A stretch of 64,000 bases of DNA from Acidimicrobiales bacterium (lineage in GTDB: Bacteria > Actinomycetota > Acidimicrobiia > Acidimicrobiales > RAAP-2): the NCBI GenBank assembly GCA_025362585.1, contig JANYFR010000054.1:1-64000 (forward strand), read 5' to 3'. Shown one piece after another: positions 10,500 through 20,194 of this stretch (positions are counted from its first letter, which is position 1; every line of letters starts with the position of its first letter). Made by a program: the position numbers and the translations under genes. The notes below the pieces were generated by a model. The model did no database searches, was not told where the DNA came from, and worked only from the letters and a program-made list of their open reading frames with translations.

Positions 10500-10546
10500 T
10501 TATCGAGTTCGCCAAAGGACCCGTGGGCCCTCGGTACACTGCAGCG

Positions 10547-12682
10547 GTGCTCGAACGTTGGACTCGGGCGGTGGTGCGATATCGCGGCGCCGTCGTCGCG
10601 ACCTGGCTCGCGGTGCTGGTGCTCGGTCTGCTGTCGATGTCGGGTCTCAACAACCTCCTGTCCACCTCGCTCGTCGTGCCCGGCACGGACTCGGCCCAGG
10701 CCAACGCCATCTTGTTGGCGCACTTCGGTGAGAACGTCGAGGGCAGTTACACCGTGGTGTTGGCCTTCGACCACGCGACCCCCCACCAGGTCACGGCGTT
10801 AGAACAGCGTCTCGCGCGTTCGGCGGCGACGGTGGCGGGTGGTCGGGTGATCGAGCAGCGCGCGATCGGTGGCGTCCTCTACGCCGACGTCGCCACGACA
10901 CTCGACTTTCGCGACGCCACGGTCGCCACGGCCCTCTTTCGAAGGACTCTCGAGCGCGAGGGCCTCGGTCGCGCCCTGGTGACCGGTCCGGCCGCGTTGA
11001 ACTACGACCTGACGCCGGTGCTCGCGAGTGACCTGCGCGTCGGCGAGGTCGTCGCGCTCTTGGTCGCCCTCCTCTTGCTCGTCGCGGTCCTCGGACTGTG
11101 CTGGGCCGTCGTCGTGCCGTTCCTTGTCGCGAGTGCCACCGTCGCTGGAGCGATCGGTGTCGCGTTTCTCCTGGCCCACCACGTACTGATGGTGCTCTAC
11201 GTCCCGAACGTCATTGCCCTCATTGGCTTCGGCCTCGCCATCGACTATTCGCTCCTGATCGTGCACCGATTCCGCGAGGCGCTGGCGCCCACGGACGTCG
11301 AGGTCACGAACGCCATCGTGGCGACGATGGCGAGCGCGGGACGGAGCGTCGTGGTCTCCTCACTCACGGTCGGCATCGGGCTAGCGACGCTCATGCTCGT
11401 GCCGGTCCCGTTCGTGCGGTCCCTCGGCGTCGCGGGGCTCGTGGTGCCGGCCGTCGCCCTTGGCGCGACGCTCACCCTGCAGCCAGCACTGCTCTCGATC
11501 CTCGGTCGAGGGGGCGTGCGACCCCGGGGCGTACCTGGCGTGATGGGCGCTGACGACGCCCTCGGCACCGCGTGGGGCCGCGTCGCGCGCCGCGTGCAGG
11601 ACCGTCCGGTCGTCGTGTTGGTGGGCGCCACAACGCTCCTGCTGGCCCTCACCACTGGTGCACTCTGGCTCCAGTTGACGCCGGGCTCGATCTACGCCAT
11701 CCCCCCGACACTGCAATCGGCACGAGCACTCACTCTCGCGAACGACCGTATCGGGCCGGGCGTGATCACTCCCGACCAGATCGTCATCGACCTCGGCGCC
11801 GCGCACCGGGCCAACCTCCCCTCGTTGAGCGCGGCCCGCCTGCACCTCGCCGAAGCGGTCCTTCACGACCCCGAGGTCTTCGCCGCCGCCATTGACGTGA
11901 AGGCGCCCTTTGTCGACGTGACCGGTCGCTACGAGCAGATTCTCGTGATCGGGCGTCACGAGTTCGGTGCGGTGCAGTCCCAACAGCTGGTGCGCGATCT
12001 TCGCTCGGTCTACGTCGCGCCCTCGGCTCTCGCGTCGTCGGCGCGGATCTACGTCGCTGGCGCGCCGGCACAGGGGGTCGACTTTCTGGGCAGCGTCTAC
12101 GGGGCCTTTCCGTGGATCGTGCTGCTCGCGCTCGTGCTCGCCTACGTCGTGTTGGTGCGCGCCTTCCGTTCGGTACTGCTGCCGCTCGTGGCGGTCGTGC
12201 TCAACCTGCTCACGGTCGCGGCCGTCTACGGGCTACTCGCGATCGTCTTCCGATTCGGCGTCGGATCGTCGTTGCTCGGGACCTATCGCGTCAGCCAGAT
12301 CGAGGGCTGGGTACCGATCTTCCTCTTCGCCATGCTCTTTGGACTCTCGATGGACTACGAGGTTTTCATCGTCTCACGCATGCGTGAGTCCTGGGACCAG
12401 ACGCACGACTCTCGCGCGGCGATCGTCGAAGGGCTCACGCGGACCGGCGGCGTCGTCAGCGCGGCCGCGGTGATCCTCGTGGGCGCGCTCGCGGGGCTCA
12501 TCGCCGGTCACGTCGCGGGCCTCCAGGAGCTCGGCGTGGGACTGGCCTTCGGGGTCGTGCTCGACGCGACAGTGGTCCGTGGACTGGTACTGCCGAGCGT
12601 GATGACGCTGCTCGGGCGCTGGAGCTGGTGGCTGCCCGCGACCGTGGCTCGGGTACTGCGCGAACGCCCCACCCCGGGCTAG
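10547..12682 (+). CDS. MMPL/RND-superfamily membrane transporter
   Basis: Multiple TM segments, two MMPL halves (IALIGFGLAIDYSLLIVHRFRE; FLFAMLFGLSMDYEVFIVSRMRE). Start placed at GTG 10547 because TACACT-N6-GTG sits directly upstream; the ORF track start is 10523. Confidence 0.9.
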   Translation: MLERWTRAVVRYRGAVVATWLAVLVLGLLSMSGLNNLLSTSLVVPGTDSAQANAILLAHFGENVEGSYTVVLAFDHATPHQVTALEQRLARSAATVAGGRVIEQRAIGGVLYADVATTLDFRDATVATALFRRTLEREGLGRALVTGPAALNYDLTPVLASDLRVGEVVALLVALLLLVAVLGLCWAVVVPFLVASATVAGAIGVAFLLAHHVLMVLYVPNVIALIGFGLAIDYSLLIVHRFREALAPTDVEVTNAIVATMASAGRSVVVSSLTVGIGLATLMLVPVPFVRSLGVAGLVVPAVALGATLTLQPALLSILGRGGVRPRGVPGVMGADDALGTAWGRVARRVQDRPVVVLVGATTLLLALTTGALWLQLTPGSIYAIPPTLQSARALTLANDRIGPGVITPDQIVIDLGAAHRANLPSLSAARLHLAEAVLHDPEVFAAAIDVKAPFVDVTGRYEQILVIGRHEFGAVQSQQLVRDLRSVYVAPSALASSARIYVAGAPAQGVDFLGSVYGAFPWIVLLALVLAYVVLVRAFRSVLLPLVAVVLNLLTVAAVYGLLAIVFRFGVGSSLLGTYRVSQIEGWVPIFLFAMLFGLSMDYEVFIVSRMRESWDQTHDSRAAIVEGLTRTGGVVSAAAVILVGALAGLIAGHVAGLQELGVGLAFGVVLDATVVRGLVLPSVMTLLGRWSWWLPATVARVLRERPTPG

Positions 12683-12708
12683 GGGATGGGGCGTTGGCGG
12701 TGGAAGCG

Positions 12709-14415
12709 CTACTTGACGATCGTGATCGCGAAGTGAAACGACGGCACCTGGTAGCCCAACGCCAGGGCCGGGTTGTCGTTGGCGTACGAGAGCAGTGGGA
12801 GCATGCCGTAGGGCGTGTTCGCGAACGACGGCTGGTTCGTGTACAGCATCGGGTAGAGGTCGATGATGTGCGTGCCCGGCGTGCCCGACGCGTGCATGTG
12901 AATGACGGTGTACCCACTCGAGTTAAAGCCGCATCCGTAGCCGACGAAACTGTTGTCGTAGGTGACGGCCAGCGTGTTGTCGAACTGGGTCCAACCAACG
13001 CCGTCCACGTTGATCGTAAACTCCTGTCCGACCTTGAACCGGTAGGTCGGGGTGCCGACCTGTTGGGCGTGGTAGCCACTGGTAGCAATGGCGGTGGCGC
13101 TCGCGACATTGTCGGGACGTTCGATCCCCGCCCCGGCGACCGAGCCGTCCTTGTGGGCGAAGCTGATGATGCTCTCCTTCACGTAGAAGGCGGCCTGCGC
13201 CTCCACGAGCGTTCCGTTCATGACCTTGATCGCGTGCCATCCACCGAGTCCGTCAGGAATGGTGAGTGGTGCGCTCAGGGTGCCGTTGGTCACGGTCGCC
13301 GTGCCGAGCGAGAGGGGTTGGGTCAGCCAGCACGTTCCCGAGCAGTTGACGCGACTGCCCACGACCGTTGACCACACCAGCGAGGCCGTACCGGTCATCG
13401 TGAGTCCCGAGACCGAAATGGTGGTCTTGGACATTACCGGTCCGCGCGACGGCGAGAGGGTCGCGACCGCGGTACTCGCGGGGTCGAGGCCCACCGAGCC
13501 GAGCGTGGTGACCTGGGTCACCGTGGGGGTGACCGTTGCGGGCCACGTCATCGACGGCGCCGGTCGACCGTTGTCCTTGGTCGTGTGGAAGACCGCGGTG
13601 AAGCCGTCGGCGAAGGGGAGCGGCGACTGCATGATGTTCAGGTACTGGACGCCAATGGCGTCAGCGACCGTGATCACGTGGTTGCCCACGGGACCGGCCG
13701 CGCGGATGACGACGCTCGACGTGCCGCGGGTCCAGTGGCCCATCATCTCGCCGGTGTTGTGGTTGTCCCAGAGCAGGGCGGCACCACCGGGGTACAGGCT
13801 GGCCCCGAGTCCGGTGTAGGTGATGGTCACGGGCGTGCCAATCGGGCCACGCAGGGGCGTCACCGTCATGGTGCGCAGTATCGTGAGGCCGGCGTGCGCG
13901 ACGGCGACGCCGTTGGCGATGGCGTAGATGTCGTGGGTCCCGCCGAAGTCGGTCGGCACGGTGGTCGCGTACGAGAAGCTGCCCGCGGCGTCGGTCGTCA
14001 CCGTGGCGAGCACCACGTTCAACTTGGCGTACGAGTCGCCCATGTAGTTGGCGGTCGTCGGCTGAATGTCGGCGACCCAGGTCGCCCGGCTCGTGGACCA
14101 CGTCAGCGTGAGTGTCGTGGTGGGCGTGAGGCCGGTGCCGGCAATGGTGAGGGGCGTGCCCGGCACCGCGCCGTTGGGCGTGACCGTGAGGTTGGCGTAC
14201 GAGGAGGGGACGATGAAGGCGGGCGCCGTGGTACCGGTGAAGGGCATCGGCGGCACCCCCGGCAGGTCACTCGGGGCGACGAGGACCAGTGGCGTGATCG
14301 TCGGCGTGTCGGCGCTGCTGCTCGGGATCCCGACCGCGATCGACAGCATGACCGACGCGGCGATCACACTGGTGGAGAAGGATGCGAGACCCTTCCTGGA
14401 TCGTAACTTCGTCAT
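12709..14415 (-). CDS. Large secreted/surface protein with Ig-like (IPT/TIG-type) repeats
   Basis: Hydrophobic signal region near N-terminus (STSVIAASVMLSIAVGIPSSSA), repeated beta-rich modules starting TVTPxxGxxGTPxTIxxTGL. Confidence 0.75.
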   Translation of the reverse strand: MTKLRSRKGLASFSTSVIAASVMLSIAVGIPSSSADTPTITPLVLVAPSDLPGVPPMPFTGTTAPAFIVPSSYANLTVTPNGAVPGTPLTIAGTGLTPTTTLTLTWSTSRATWVADIQPTTANYMGDSYAKLNVVLATVTTDAAGSFSYATTVPTDFGGTHDIYAIANGVAVAHAGLTILRTMTVTPLRGPIGTPVTITYTGLGASLYPGGAALLWDNHNTGEMMGHWTRGTSSVVIRAAGPVGNHVITVADAIGVQYLNIMQSPLPFADGFTAVFHTTKDNGRPAPSMTWPATVTPTVTQVTTLGSVGLDPASTAVATLSPSRGPVMSKTTISVSGLTMTGTASLVWSTVVGSRVNCSGTCWLTQPLSLGTATVTNGTLSAPLTIPDGLGGWHAIKVMNGTLVEAQAAFYVKESIISFAHKDGSVAGAGIERPDNVASATAIATSGYHAQQVGTPTYRFKVGQEFTINVDGVGWTQFDNTLAVTYDNSFVGYGCGFNSSGYTVIHMHASGTPGTHIIDLYPMLYTNQPSFANTPYGMLPLLSYANDNPALALGYQVPSFHFAITIVK

Positions 14416-14506
14416 GGCGAACCTTTCATGATTCCTCGTGACCCCGGCAACGCTGGGGACTAACTACTTGGACCTAGTGCTCTACTTCGGGTGATGGTGT
14501 TCGAAA

Positions 14507-14545
14507 GCCCGGGCGAGGAATCATTCCTGACTCGTTCGCCCGGGC
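14507..14545 (-). terminator. Stem-loop between secreted-protein genes, probable intrinsic-type terminator
   Basis: GCCCGGGCGA...TCGCCCGGGC inverted repeat (10-bp GC stem) followed on the minus strand by TTTCG; lies 3' of the gene at 14577..15536. Confidence 0.6.
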
Positions 14546-14576
14546 CTTCGCGTGTTGCTCTTAGGTAATGCCTTCG

Positions 14577-15536
14577 CTACTTAGTGGCGTTGAGGGTCAA
14601 CACCGATGACGGCGTGAAGTTGGACTGCCAGGTGCCGGTCGCCCCAGCGACCGCCGGGGTCACGATCACGGTCTTCTGGTAGCGCACCAGGTGGTACACA
14701 ATCCGGTGGTTGACGACCACGTGCTTGCCCTTCACTATCACTGGTACGTACTTGGTCATGACGACCTTCTTCGTGACCGCGGGAGTGGCAATGGTGTTGA
14801 AGGTCACCGTGTAGTTGATGATCCCCAACGTGTTGTACTGGCCCACTGCGGTCCCGGTCGGCAGGACGGCCACCCAGAAGGCAACCGGCCCGTGCGCGCC
14901 GTACGCCATGGGGATCGGCGCGGAGACACCGGCCACGGTCACCGTGGCGCTCGAGACGTTGGCCGGTGTCAATGCCGCACCGCCCAGGTCCGAGTCACTG
15001 CCGTAGACGCGCCAGACGATGGTCTGACCGACGAGGAACTCGTTGGCAATCGAGCACGTCCCGAGCGGGTACCCAGGGGTCGCCGCACCGGTCGCACCGC
15101 CCCCGAGGATGGTGTCCACGTACATCGAGACGGGCGAGGTCGTCATACCTTGCACCGGGAGGGCCACTGCCAACGGCAGGGCCAGGGCGGTGGCGACGGC
15201 GTTGTTCACGGCGTCAGTCGGTGTGAAGGTCGCGCCGATCGACACGGTACCGGCCGCGGTCGCGGTGTAGGGGCAGAGGGCCTTGAAGGGAGTCACCGTG
15301 GTGGTGGCAACCGCCTCGCAGCCGCTGATGGCCACACCACCGACGGTGAACGCCACCGCACCGGCGACGCTCGTCGTCGCGCTGATGTTCGCTGCCGGGC
15401 CGTAGAGGGCCGGCGCCTTACCGCTCAGGACGATGGTCGAGGCGAGCGGGGTCGCGCCGGCGCCACTGACTCCGAGGGTGACGAGGCCGCTGAGCGCTAA
15501 GACCCCAACCGTGATGCCGGACATAAACCTTTTCAT
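14577..15536 (-). CDS. Secreted Ser/Thr/Ala-rich protein with Ig-like N-terminal module
   Basis: Signal peptide MKRFMSGITVGVLALSGLVTLGVSGAGA; SD AGGAGG upstream. Confidence 0.7.
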   Translation of the reverse strand: MKRFMSGITVGVLALSGLVTLGVSGAGATPLASTIVLSGKAPALYGPAANISATTSVAGAVAFTVGGVAISGCEAVATTTVTPFKALCPYTATAAGTVSIGATFTPTDAVNNAVATALALPLAVALPVQGMTTSPVSMYVDTILGGGATGAATPGYPLGTCSIANEFLVGQTIVWRVYGSDSDLGGAALTPANVSSATVTVAGVSAPIPMAYGAHGPVAFWVAVLPTGTAVGQYNTLGIINYTVTFNTIATPAVTKKVVMTKYVPVIVKGKHVVVNHRIVYHLVRYQKTVIVTPAVAGATGTWQSNFTPSSVLTLNATK

Positions 15537-15563
15537 ATGTGTACTTCCTCCTATTAGCGTCGA

Positions 15564-16241
15564 CTACTTGAGAGTGATGGTGCCGCGGAGCGTCGTGGTG
15601 AAACTGTCGTTCTCACTGGATCCGGCCGCCGTGGCCTTGATGGAGAAGCTGCCCTGGACCTTCAAGGTCCCCTTGGCGCCGGCGAACTTGCCCGTGCCGC
15701 TCGTGACGGTGGCCGTGCCGGTCACTGAGACCGAGGTTGGCGCGGCCGAATCGGTGGCGCAGGCCTTCGAGGTGGTCGCCAGTGCGAGGTGCAGGGAGTT
15801 GCCGCCACCGCTCAGGGTGCCGGTGCCGTTGATGGGGTCACAGGTCGCCGAGGGCGAGGAGCCGCCGGTGCCAATGACCGAAGTGAGGCCCTGGTTGGCC
15901 CCGCCGCCGGTGCCGGTGAGGGTCGTGACCTTGACGTCACTGGCACTCCAGAGCAGCGCCATCGAGCCGGCGTACGTGCCCGAGAACACCACGGTCTTGG
16001 CCGTGACCGGCCTCTTCGTCGACCAGCCGGCGGGGCACTTCGGGTGGACCGCGACGACGTGCTTGACCGCCGTCGCCCGGTAGCAGACGAGGCTCTTCTT
16101 CTTCGCGACGTGCGCGCCGAGTGAGTGCGAGGAGGTGTGGTGTGGGGCGGTCGTGGCACCGGCACCCGACGTCACCGACATGCCGAGTGCGGTGACCAGG
16201 GCGAGGGCCCCAACCATTCCGGAGTACTTGAGCGACTTCAT
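15564..16241 (-). CDS. Secreted protein of unknown function
   Basis: Signal peptide MKSLKYSGMVGALALVTALGMSVTSGAGATT; 27 bp upstream of the next secreted-protein gene. Confidence 0.7.
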   Translation of the reverse strand: MKSLKYSGMVGALALVTALGMSVTSGAGATTAPHHTSSHSLGAHVAKKKSLVCYRATAVKHVVAVHPKCPAGWSTKRPVTAKTVVFSGTYAGSMALLWSASDVKVTTLTGTGGGANQGLTSVIGTGGSSPSATCDPINGTGTLSGGGNSLHLALATTSKACATDSAAPTSVSVTGTATVTSGTGKFAGAKGTLKVQGSFSIKATAAGSSENDSFTTTLRGTITLK

Positions 16242-16420
16242 GCGTCCACCCTTCTGCGTCGTGCGTTGTTGTCGTTAGGTTCAGTATCGTCGCGATAATA
16301 AGAAAGTTCTTAGAGTCGAAAGTCATAGAAGTGCGCGAGGTGGAAGAGCTTTGGCGCCACGCCGTAGGCGCGACGTCCCCACTAGTTGCGCGGAAGTCGA
16401 CGTGTAGCGTTGCGTCGACC

Positions 16421-17068
16421 ATGAAACTCAGTCACAGGATTCCGCTAACCCCGTGGCGGGCGCGCAGTCCCTGGGCCTTTCGACCGCGAATGGCGGCGCC
16501 CCTAGTAATAGGGCTCACGCTTTTCGGATTCGGCGAGGGTCTCCTCGTCCAGTCCCACTGGGGCGCGACGCCCTGGACCGTGTTCGCCCAAGGAATCGCG
16601 CACCACGCGCACCTCTCACTCGGCTGGGCGACCGCGCTCATCAGTGCCGTGGTACTGCTCGCGTGGTGGCCGCTGCGCGAACGACCGGGCCTCGGGACCG
16701 TCGCCAATCTCGTGATCATCGCCTACGTACTCGACCGGACGACCTACGTCGTGGCGGTGCCCCACAGTTCGGTGCTGAAGGCGATCTTCGTCGTTGGTGG
16801 CGTGCTGGTCATTGGCGTGGGAAGTTCGTTGTACCTCACGACCGGACTCGGTCCCGGTCCCCGCGACGGTCTCATGACGGGCCTGCACCGACGTTGGCAC
16901 GTCAGCGTCGTCTACGTGCGACTCTCACTGGAAGTGACGGTGCTGTTCATCGGGTGGCTGCTCGGCGGCACCGTCGGTATCGCCACGGCTTTCTTCGCCT
17001 CGACCATTGGTTTCAGTATTGGGGCGAGCCTGCACGCGCTCGAGCGGATCGTTCGACGTCGCGCGTGA
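16421..17068 (+). CDS. YczE/YitT-like integral membrane protein
   Basis: Multiple TM segments; LTTGLGPGPRDGLMTGLHRR is characteristic of YczE-type proteins. Confidence 0.75.
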   Translation: MKLSHRIPLTPWRARSPWAFRPRMAAPLVIGLTLFGFGEGLLVQSHWGATPWTVFAQGIAHHAHLSLGWATALISAVVLLAWWPLRERPGLGTVANLVIIAYVLDRTTYVVAVPHSSVLKAIFVVGGVLVIGVGSSLYLTTGLGPGPRDGLMTGLHRRWHVSVVYVRLSLEVTVLFIGWLLGGTVGIATAFFASTIGFSIGASLHALERIVRRRA

Positions 17069-17706
17069 TCTCGTCGAACCAACTGGTCGCCTTCTTCGCC
17101 GCCTCAATGGCGATCATCCTGGTACCCGGTCCGAGTGTCCTGTTCACTATGGCGCGCGGCGTCGCCTGGGGTCGGGCGGTCGCCGTCTTGACGGTGCTCG
17201 GCAACAGCGTCGGCACGTTCCTGCTCTCGGTGGTTGTCGCCGTCGGCCTGGGGCCCCTCCTCTCGCACTCCAAGGTCTTCTCCACGTTCCTCCAACTGGC
17301 CGGTGGGGGCTACCTGGTCTGGCTCGGTGTCGAAGCGATGCGACACCGAGCCGCGCACGCCGCAGCGATGGCCAAGCGCGAAGGGGCGCGTCCGACGAAT
17401 CTCCTCGTGGTGCGTCAGGGCTTCACCGTCGGGGTCCTGAATCCCAAATCGCTGGTCTTCTTCGCCGCGGTCTTTCCGCACTTTGTCGACCGGACCAAGG
17501 GCAACGTGACCGTCCAGCTCTTGGTCTTCGGCGCAATCTTCAGCGTCCTCGCGTTTCTGAGTGACAGTACCTGGGGCCTAATCGCCGGCACGGCCCGCGA
17601 GTGGCTGTCGGACTCTTCGGGTCGCCTGGTGGTGCTGCGCACGATCGGCGCGACCGTCATGATGACGCTCGGCGTCCTCATCATCGTGACGGCCCTCTCG
17701 ACGTAG
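17065..17706 (+). CDS. LysE/RhtB-family amino acid exporter
   Basis: MAIILVPGPSVLFTMARGVAWGR, GGGYLVWLGVEAMR, GVLNPKSLVFFAAVFPHFV; GTGA overlap with the upstream stop. Confidence 0.9.
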   Translation: MISSNQLVAFFAASMAIILVPGPSVLFTMARGVAWGRAVAVLTVLGNSVGTFLLSVVVAVGLGPLLSHSKVFSTFLQLAGGGYLVWLGVEAMRHRAAHAAAMAKREGARPTNLLVVRQGFTVGVLNPKSLVFFAAVFPHFVDRTKGNVTVQLLVFGAIFSVLAFLSDSTWGLIAGTAREWLSDSSGRLVVLRTIGATVMMTLGVLIIVTALST

Positions 17707-17734
17707 GGTCACACCGCTTTCGTAGCCTTCGAGC

Positions 17735-18253
17735 ATGGCCCGGTTCAACGTCACGGGGTACGCAAGCCCCCGAGCATCGAGCGTTGGATCATTCGTCGCG
17801 AACCTGCCCGAGATGCTCGGCGCGATGGCGCTCGATCCACGTTGTCTCGTTGCGGTCGTGGAGTTCGCCGACGGGCGCTACGTGCAGTTCTGGGTCACCT
17901 GCGGTGGTACGGTCATCGCCGAGGTGGTCTCCAATTTCAATATCGGCGACGCCGTGGCCCTGAGTGACCTCGACGAGACCAGCCTGCGCGCGATGGGTTG
18001 GCACGAGCCGACCGCCGGACCGAATCCGAACTGGCGGGTGCAGTGCAACGACGGGGTGGGCCTGTGGCGCGTCGTGGCGATGACGCGTCGCGCGGTCTAC
18101 GACGTGTTGGGCGAGCGCCCGAACCGTCCGATCACGCTGCGATCGTGGGAGTTCATCGAACCATCGGACACGGCGAGTGACGACGATCGCGAACGGGCCC
18201 GGGTCGGGAACCGCCCACGGCGCCGAGGGCCACCGCATCCCGGCGCCACCTGA
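17735..18253 (+). CDS. Conserved hypothetical, possible TY-Chap/YbjN-like protein
   Basis: 172 aa, central beta-rich region (VVEFADGRYVQFWVTCGGTVIAEVVSN); TAGCCT-N6-ATG promoter/start. Confidence 0.5.
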   Translation: MARFNVTGYASPRASSVGSFVANLPEMLGAMALDPRCLVAVVEFADGRYVQFWVTCGGTVIAEVVSNFNIGDAVALSDLDETSLRAMGWHEPTAGPNPNWRVQCNDGVGLWRVVAMTRRAVYDVLGERPNRPITLRSWEFIEPSDTASDDDRERARVGNRPRRRGPPHPGAT

Positions 18254-18307
18254 CCCGATTGTCGCCGCGACCGTTCTTCCTACACTGCACTGGGCAAAGG
18301 AGACACT

Positions 18308-20194
18308 GTGAGCATGCACGGAAGCGGGGGGTCGGGCGCCGCGCGCATGGGCGTGCGCTCGTTGCGGCGAGATCGCGCCATTCTCGAACACCGCGTCAAG
18401 CGCGGCACGCTGCCGCGAATACTGCGCTTCGCCACGCCCTATAAGTCGGTGTTGACCATCTTTCTCGTGGCGGTGGTCCTGGGCGCCATCGTCAGCGCCA
18501 CCTCGCCCCTGGTGCTGCGGGCCATCATCGACAAGGGGATCAAGCACCACCGCGAAGGTCTCATCATCGGGTTGGCCTTTCTGACGGCGGGACTGGCCAT
18601 AGTGGACGCGGTGCTGGCCCTGTTCGAGCGTCGTATCTCGGCGGTGATCGGCGAGGGATTGATCTACGACCTGCGCGCCGAGGTCTTCAACCACATTCAG
18701 CGCATGCCCGTCGCCTTCTTCTCGCGCACGCAGACCGGCGCGTTGATCAGCCGCCTGAACAACGACGTCATTGGCGCCCAGCAGGCCTTCACCGACCTGT
18801 TCTCCAACGTCGTGGGCAACGTCATCCTCGTCGCCATCGTGCTCGCGACCATGTTCATTCTCAGCTGGCAGATCGCGCTGGTCTCGCTCATCCTCCTGCC
18901 CGTGTTCTTGATACCGGCGCGCCGGGTCGGGCGAAAGCTCGGGACCCTCTTCCAACGTGGCATGGAGCTGAACGCCGAGATGAACATGGTGATGAGCGAA
19001 CGGTTCAACGTCTCGGGCGCGATGCTGGTGAAGCTCTTCGGGCGTCCCCAGGACGAGCTGCATTTTTTCGAGAGCCGCGCGGCCCAGGTCCGCGACATCG
19101 GGATCCATCAAGCCACCTACCAGCGATTCTTCTTCATCGCCCTCTCGCTCACGGCCTCACTCGCCACGGCGTTCACTTACGGCTTCGGGGGCGTCGCGGT
19201 GCTGCGCGGCGCACTGGACGTCGGCACCGTGGTCGCCCTCACGACCTACCTGGGCCGGCTCTACGGTCCGCTGACGCAGCTGTCGAACCTGAACATTGAC
19301 TACATGTCGGCCATGGTCAGTTTCGAGCGGCTCTTTGAAGTGCTCGACCTCGAGCCGATGATCAAGGAGAGCCCCGACCCCCAGTCGGTTCCCGGCGGTC
19401 CGGCCGAACTGCGCTTTGACCACGTGGCCTTTTCGTACCCCGGGGCCGAGGAAGTCTCGCTCGCGTCGCTCGAAGCGGTCGCGCGCCTCGACGACACGCC
19501 GCGCACCGACGTCCTGCACGACGTCTCGTTCGTCGTCGCCCCGGGCACGATGACGGCCCTCGTGGGCCACAGTGGCGCCGGCAAGACGACGATCTCCATG
19601 CTGGTCTCGCGCCTCTACGACGTCGACCGCGGCGCCGTCACCGTGAACGGACTGGACGTTCGCGACGCCTCGGTCGCGTCACTCAACGCGGCCGTTGGGG
19701 TCGTCACCCAAGATCCCCATCTCTTCCACGACAGTCTGCGCGCCAATCTGCTCTTCGCCAAGCCCGACGCGTCGCCCGTCCAGATCGAGCAGGCGCTGCG
19801 CGCCGCACAGATCTGGGACCTCGTGGCGTCACTGCCGCTCGGACTCGAGACGGTGGTCGGCGAGCGGGGCTACCGCCTCTCGGGCGGCGAGAAGCAGCGC
19901 GTCGCCCTCGCGCGACTGCTCTTGAAGGCCCCGCGCCTCGTGGTCCTCGACGAGGCGACCGCACACCTCGACGCCGAGAGCGAGGCCGCCGTGCAACGCG
20001 CCCTCGACGAGACCATGTCCACCAGAACGTCACTCGTCATCGCGCACCGACTGTCCACGATTCGTAACGCCGACCAGATACTGGTGGTCGAGAACGGCAC
20101 GATTGTCCAACGAGGCACGCACACCGAGCTGCTCGCCGCGGGTGGGGTCTACCACGATCTCTACGAGACGCAGTTCGCCGCCCAGGAGAGTTAG
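18308..20194 (+). CDS. ABC transporter, fused TM-ATPase exporter half
   Basis: Six-TM domain then Walker A GHSGAGKTT, signature LSGGEKQR, Walker B LVVLDEATAHLD. Confidence 0.95.
   Translation: MSMHGSGGSGAARMGVRSLRRDRAILEHRVKRGTLPRILRFATPYKSVLTIFLVAVVLGAIVSATSPLVLRAIIDKGIKHHREGLIIGLAFLTAGLAIVDAVLALFERRISAVIGEGLIYDLRAEVFNHIQRMPVAFFSRTQTGALISRLNNDVIGAQQAFTDLFSNVVGNVILVAIVLATMFILSWQIALVSLILLPVFLIPARRVGRKLGTLFQRGMELNAEMNMVMSERFNVSGAMLVKLFGRPQDELHFFESRAAQVRDIGIHQATYQRFFFIALSLTASLATAFTYGFGGVAVLRGALDVGTVVALTTYLGRLYGPLTQLSNLNIDYMSAMVSFERLFEVLDLEPMIKESPDPQSVPGGPAELRFDHVAFSYPGAEEVSLASLEAVARLDDTPRTDVLHDVSFVVAPGTMTALVGHSGAGKTTISMLVSRLYDVDRGAVTVNGLDVRDASVASLNAAVGVVTQDPHLFHDSLRANLLFAKPDASPVQIEQALRAAQIWDLVASLPLGLETVVGERGYRLSGGEKQRVALARLLLKAPRLVVLDEATAHLDAESEAAVQRALDETMSTRTSLVIAHRLSTIRNADQILVVENGTIVQRGTHTELLAAGGVYHDLYETQFAAQES

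Noticed and set aside
16453-17064. N-terminal extension of the LysE ORF (16453..17706)
   Set aside because: Overlaps the YczE-like gene in another frame and reads as Arg-rich noise; the true start is the GTGA overlap at 17065.
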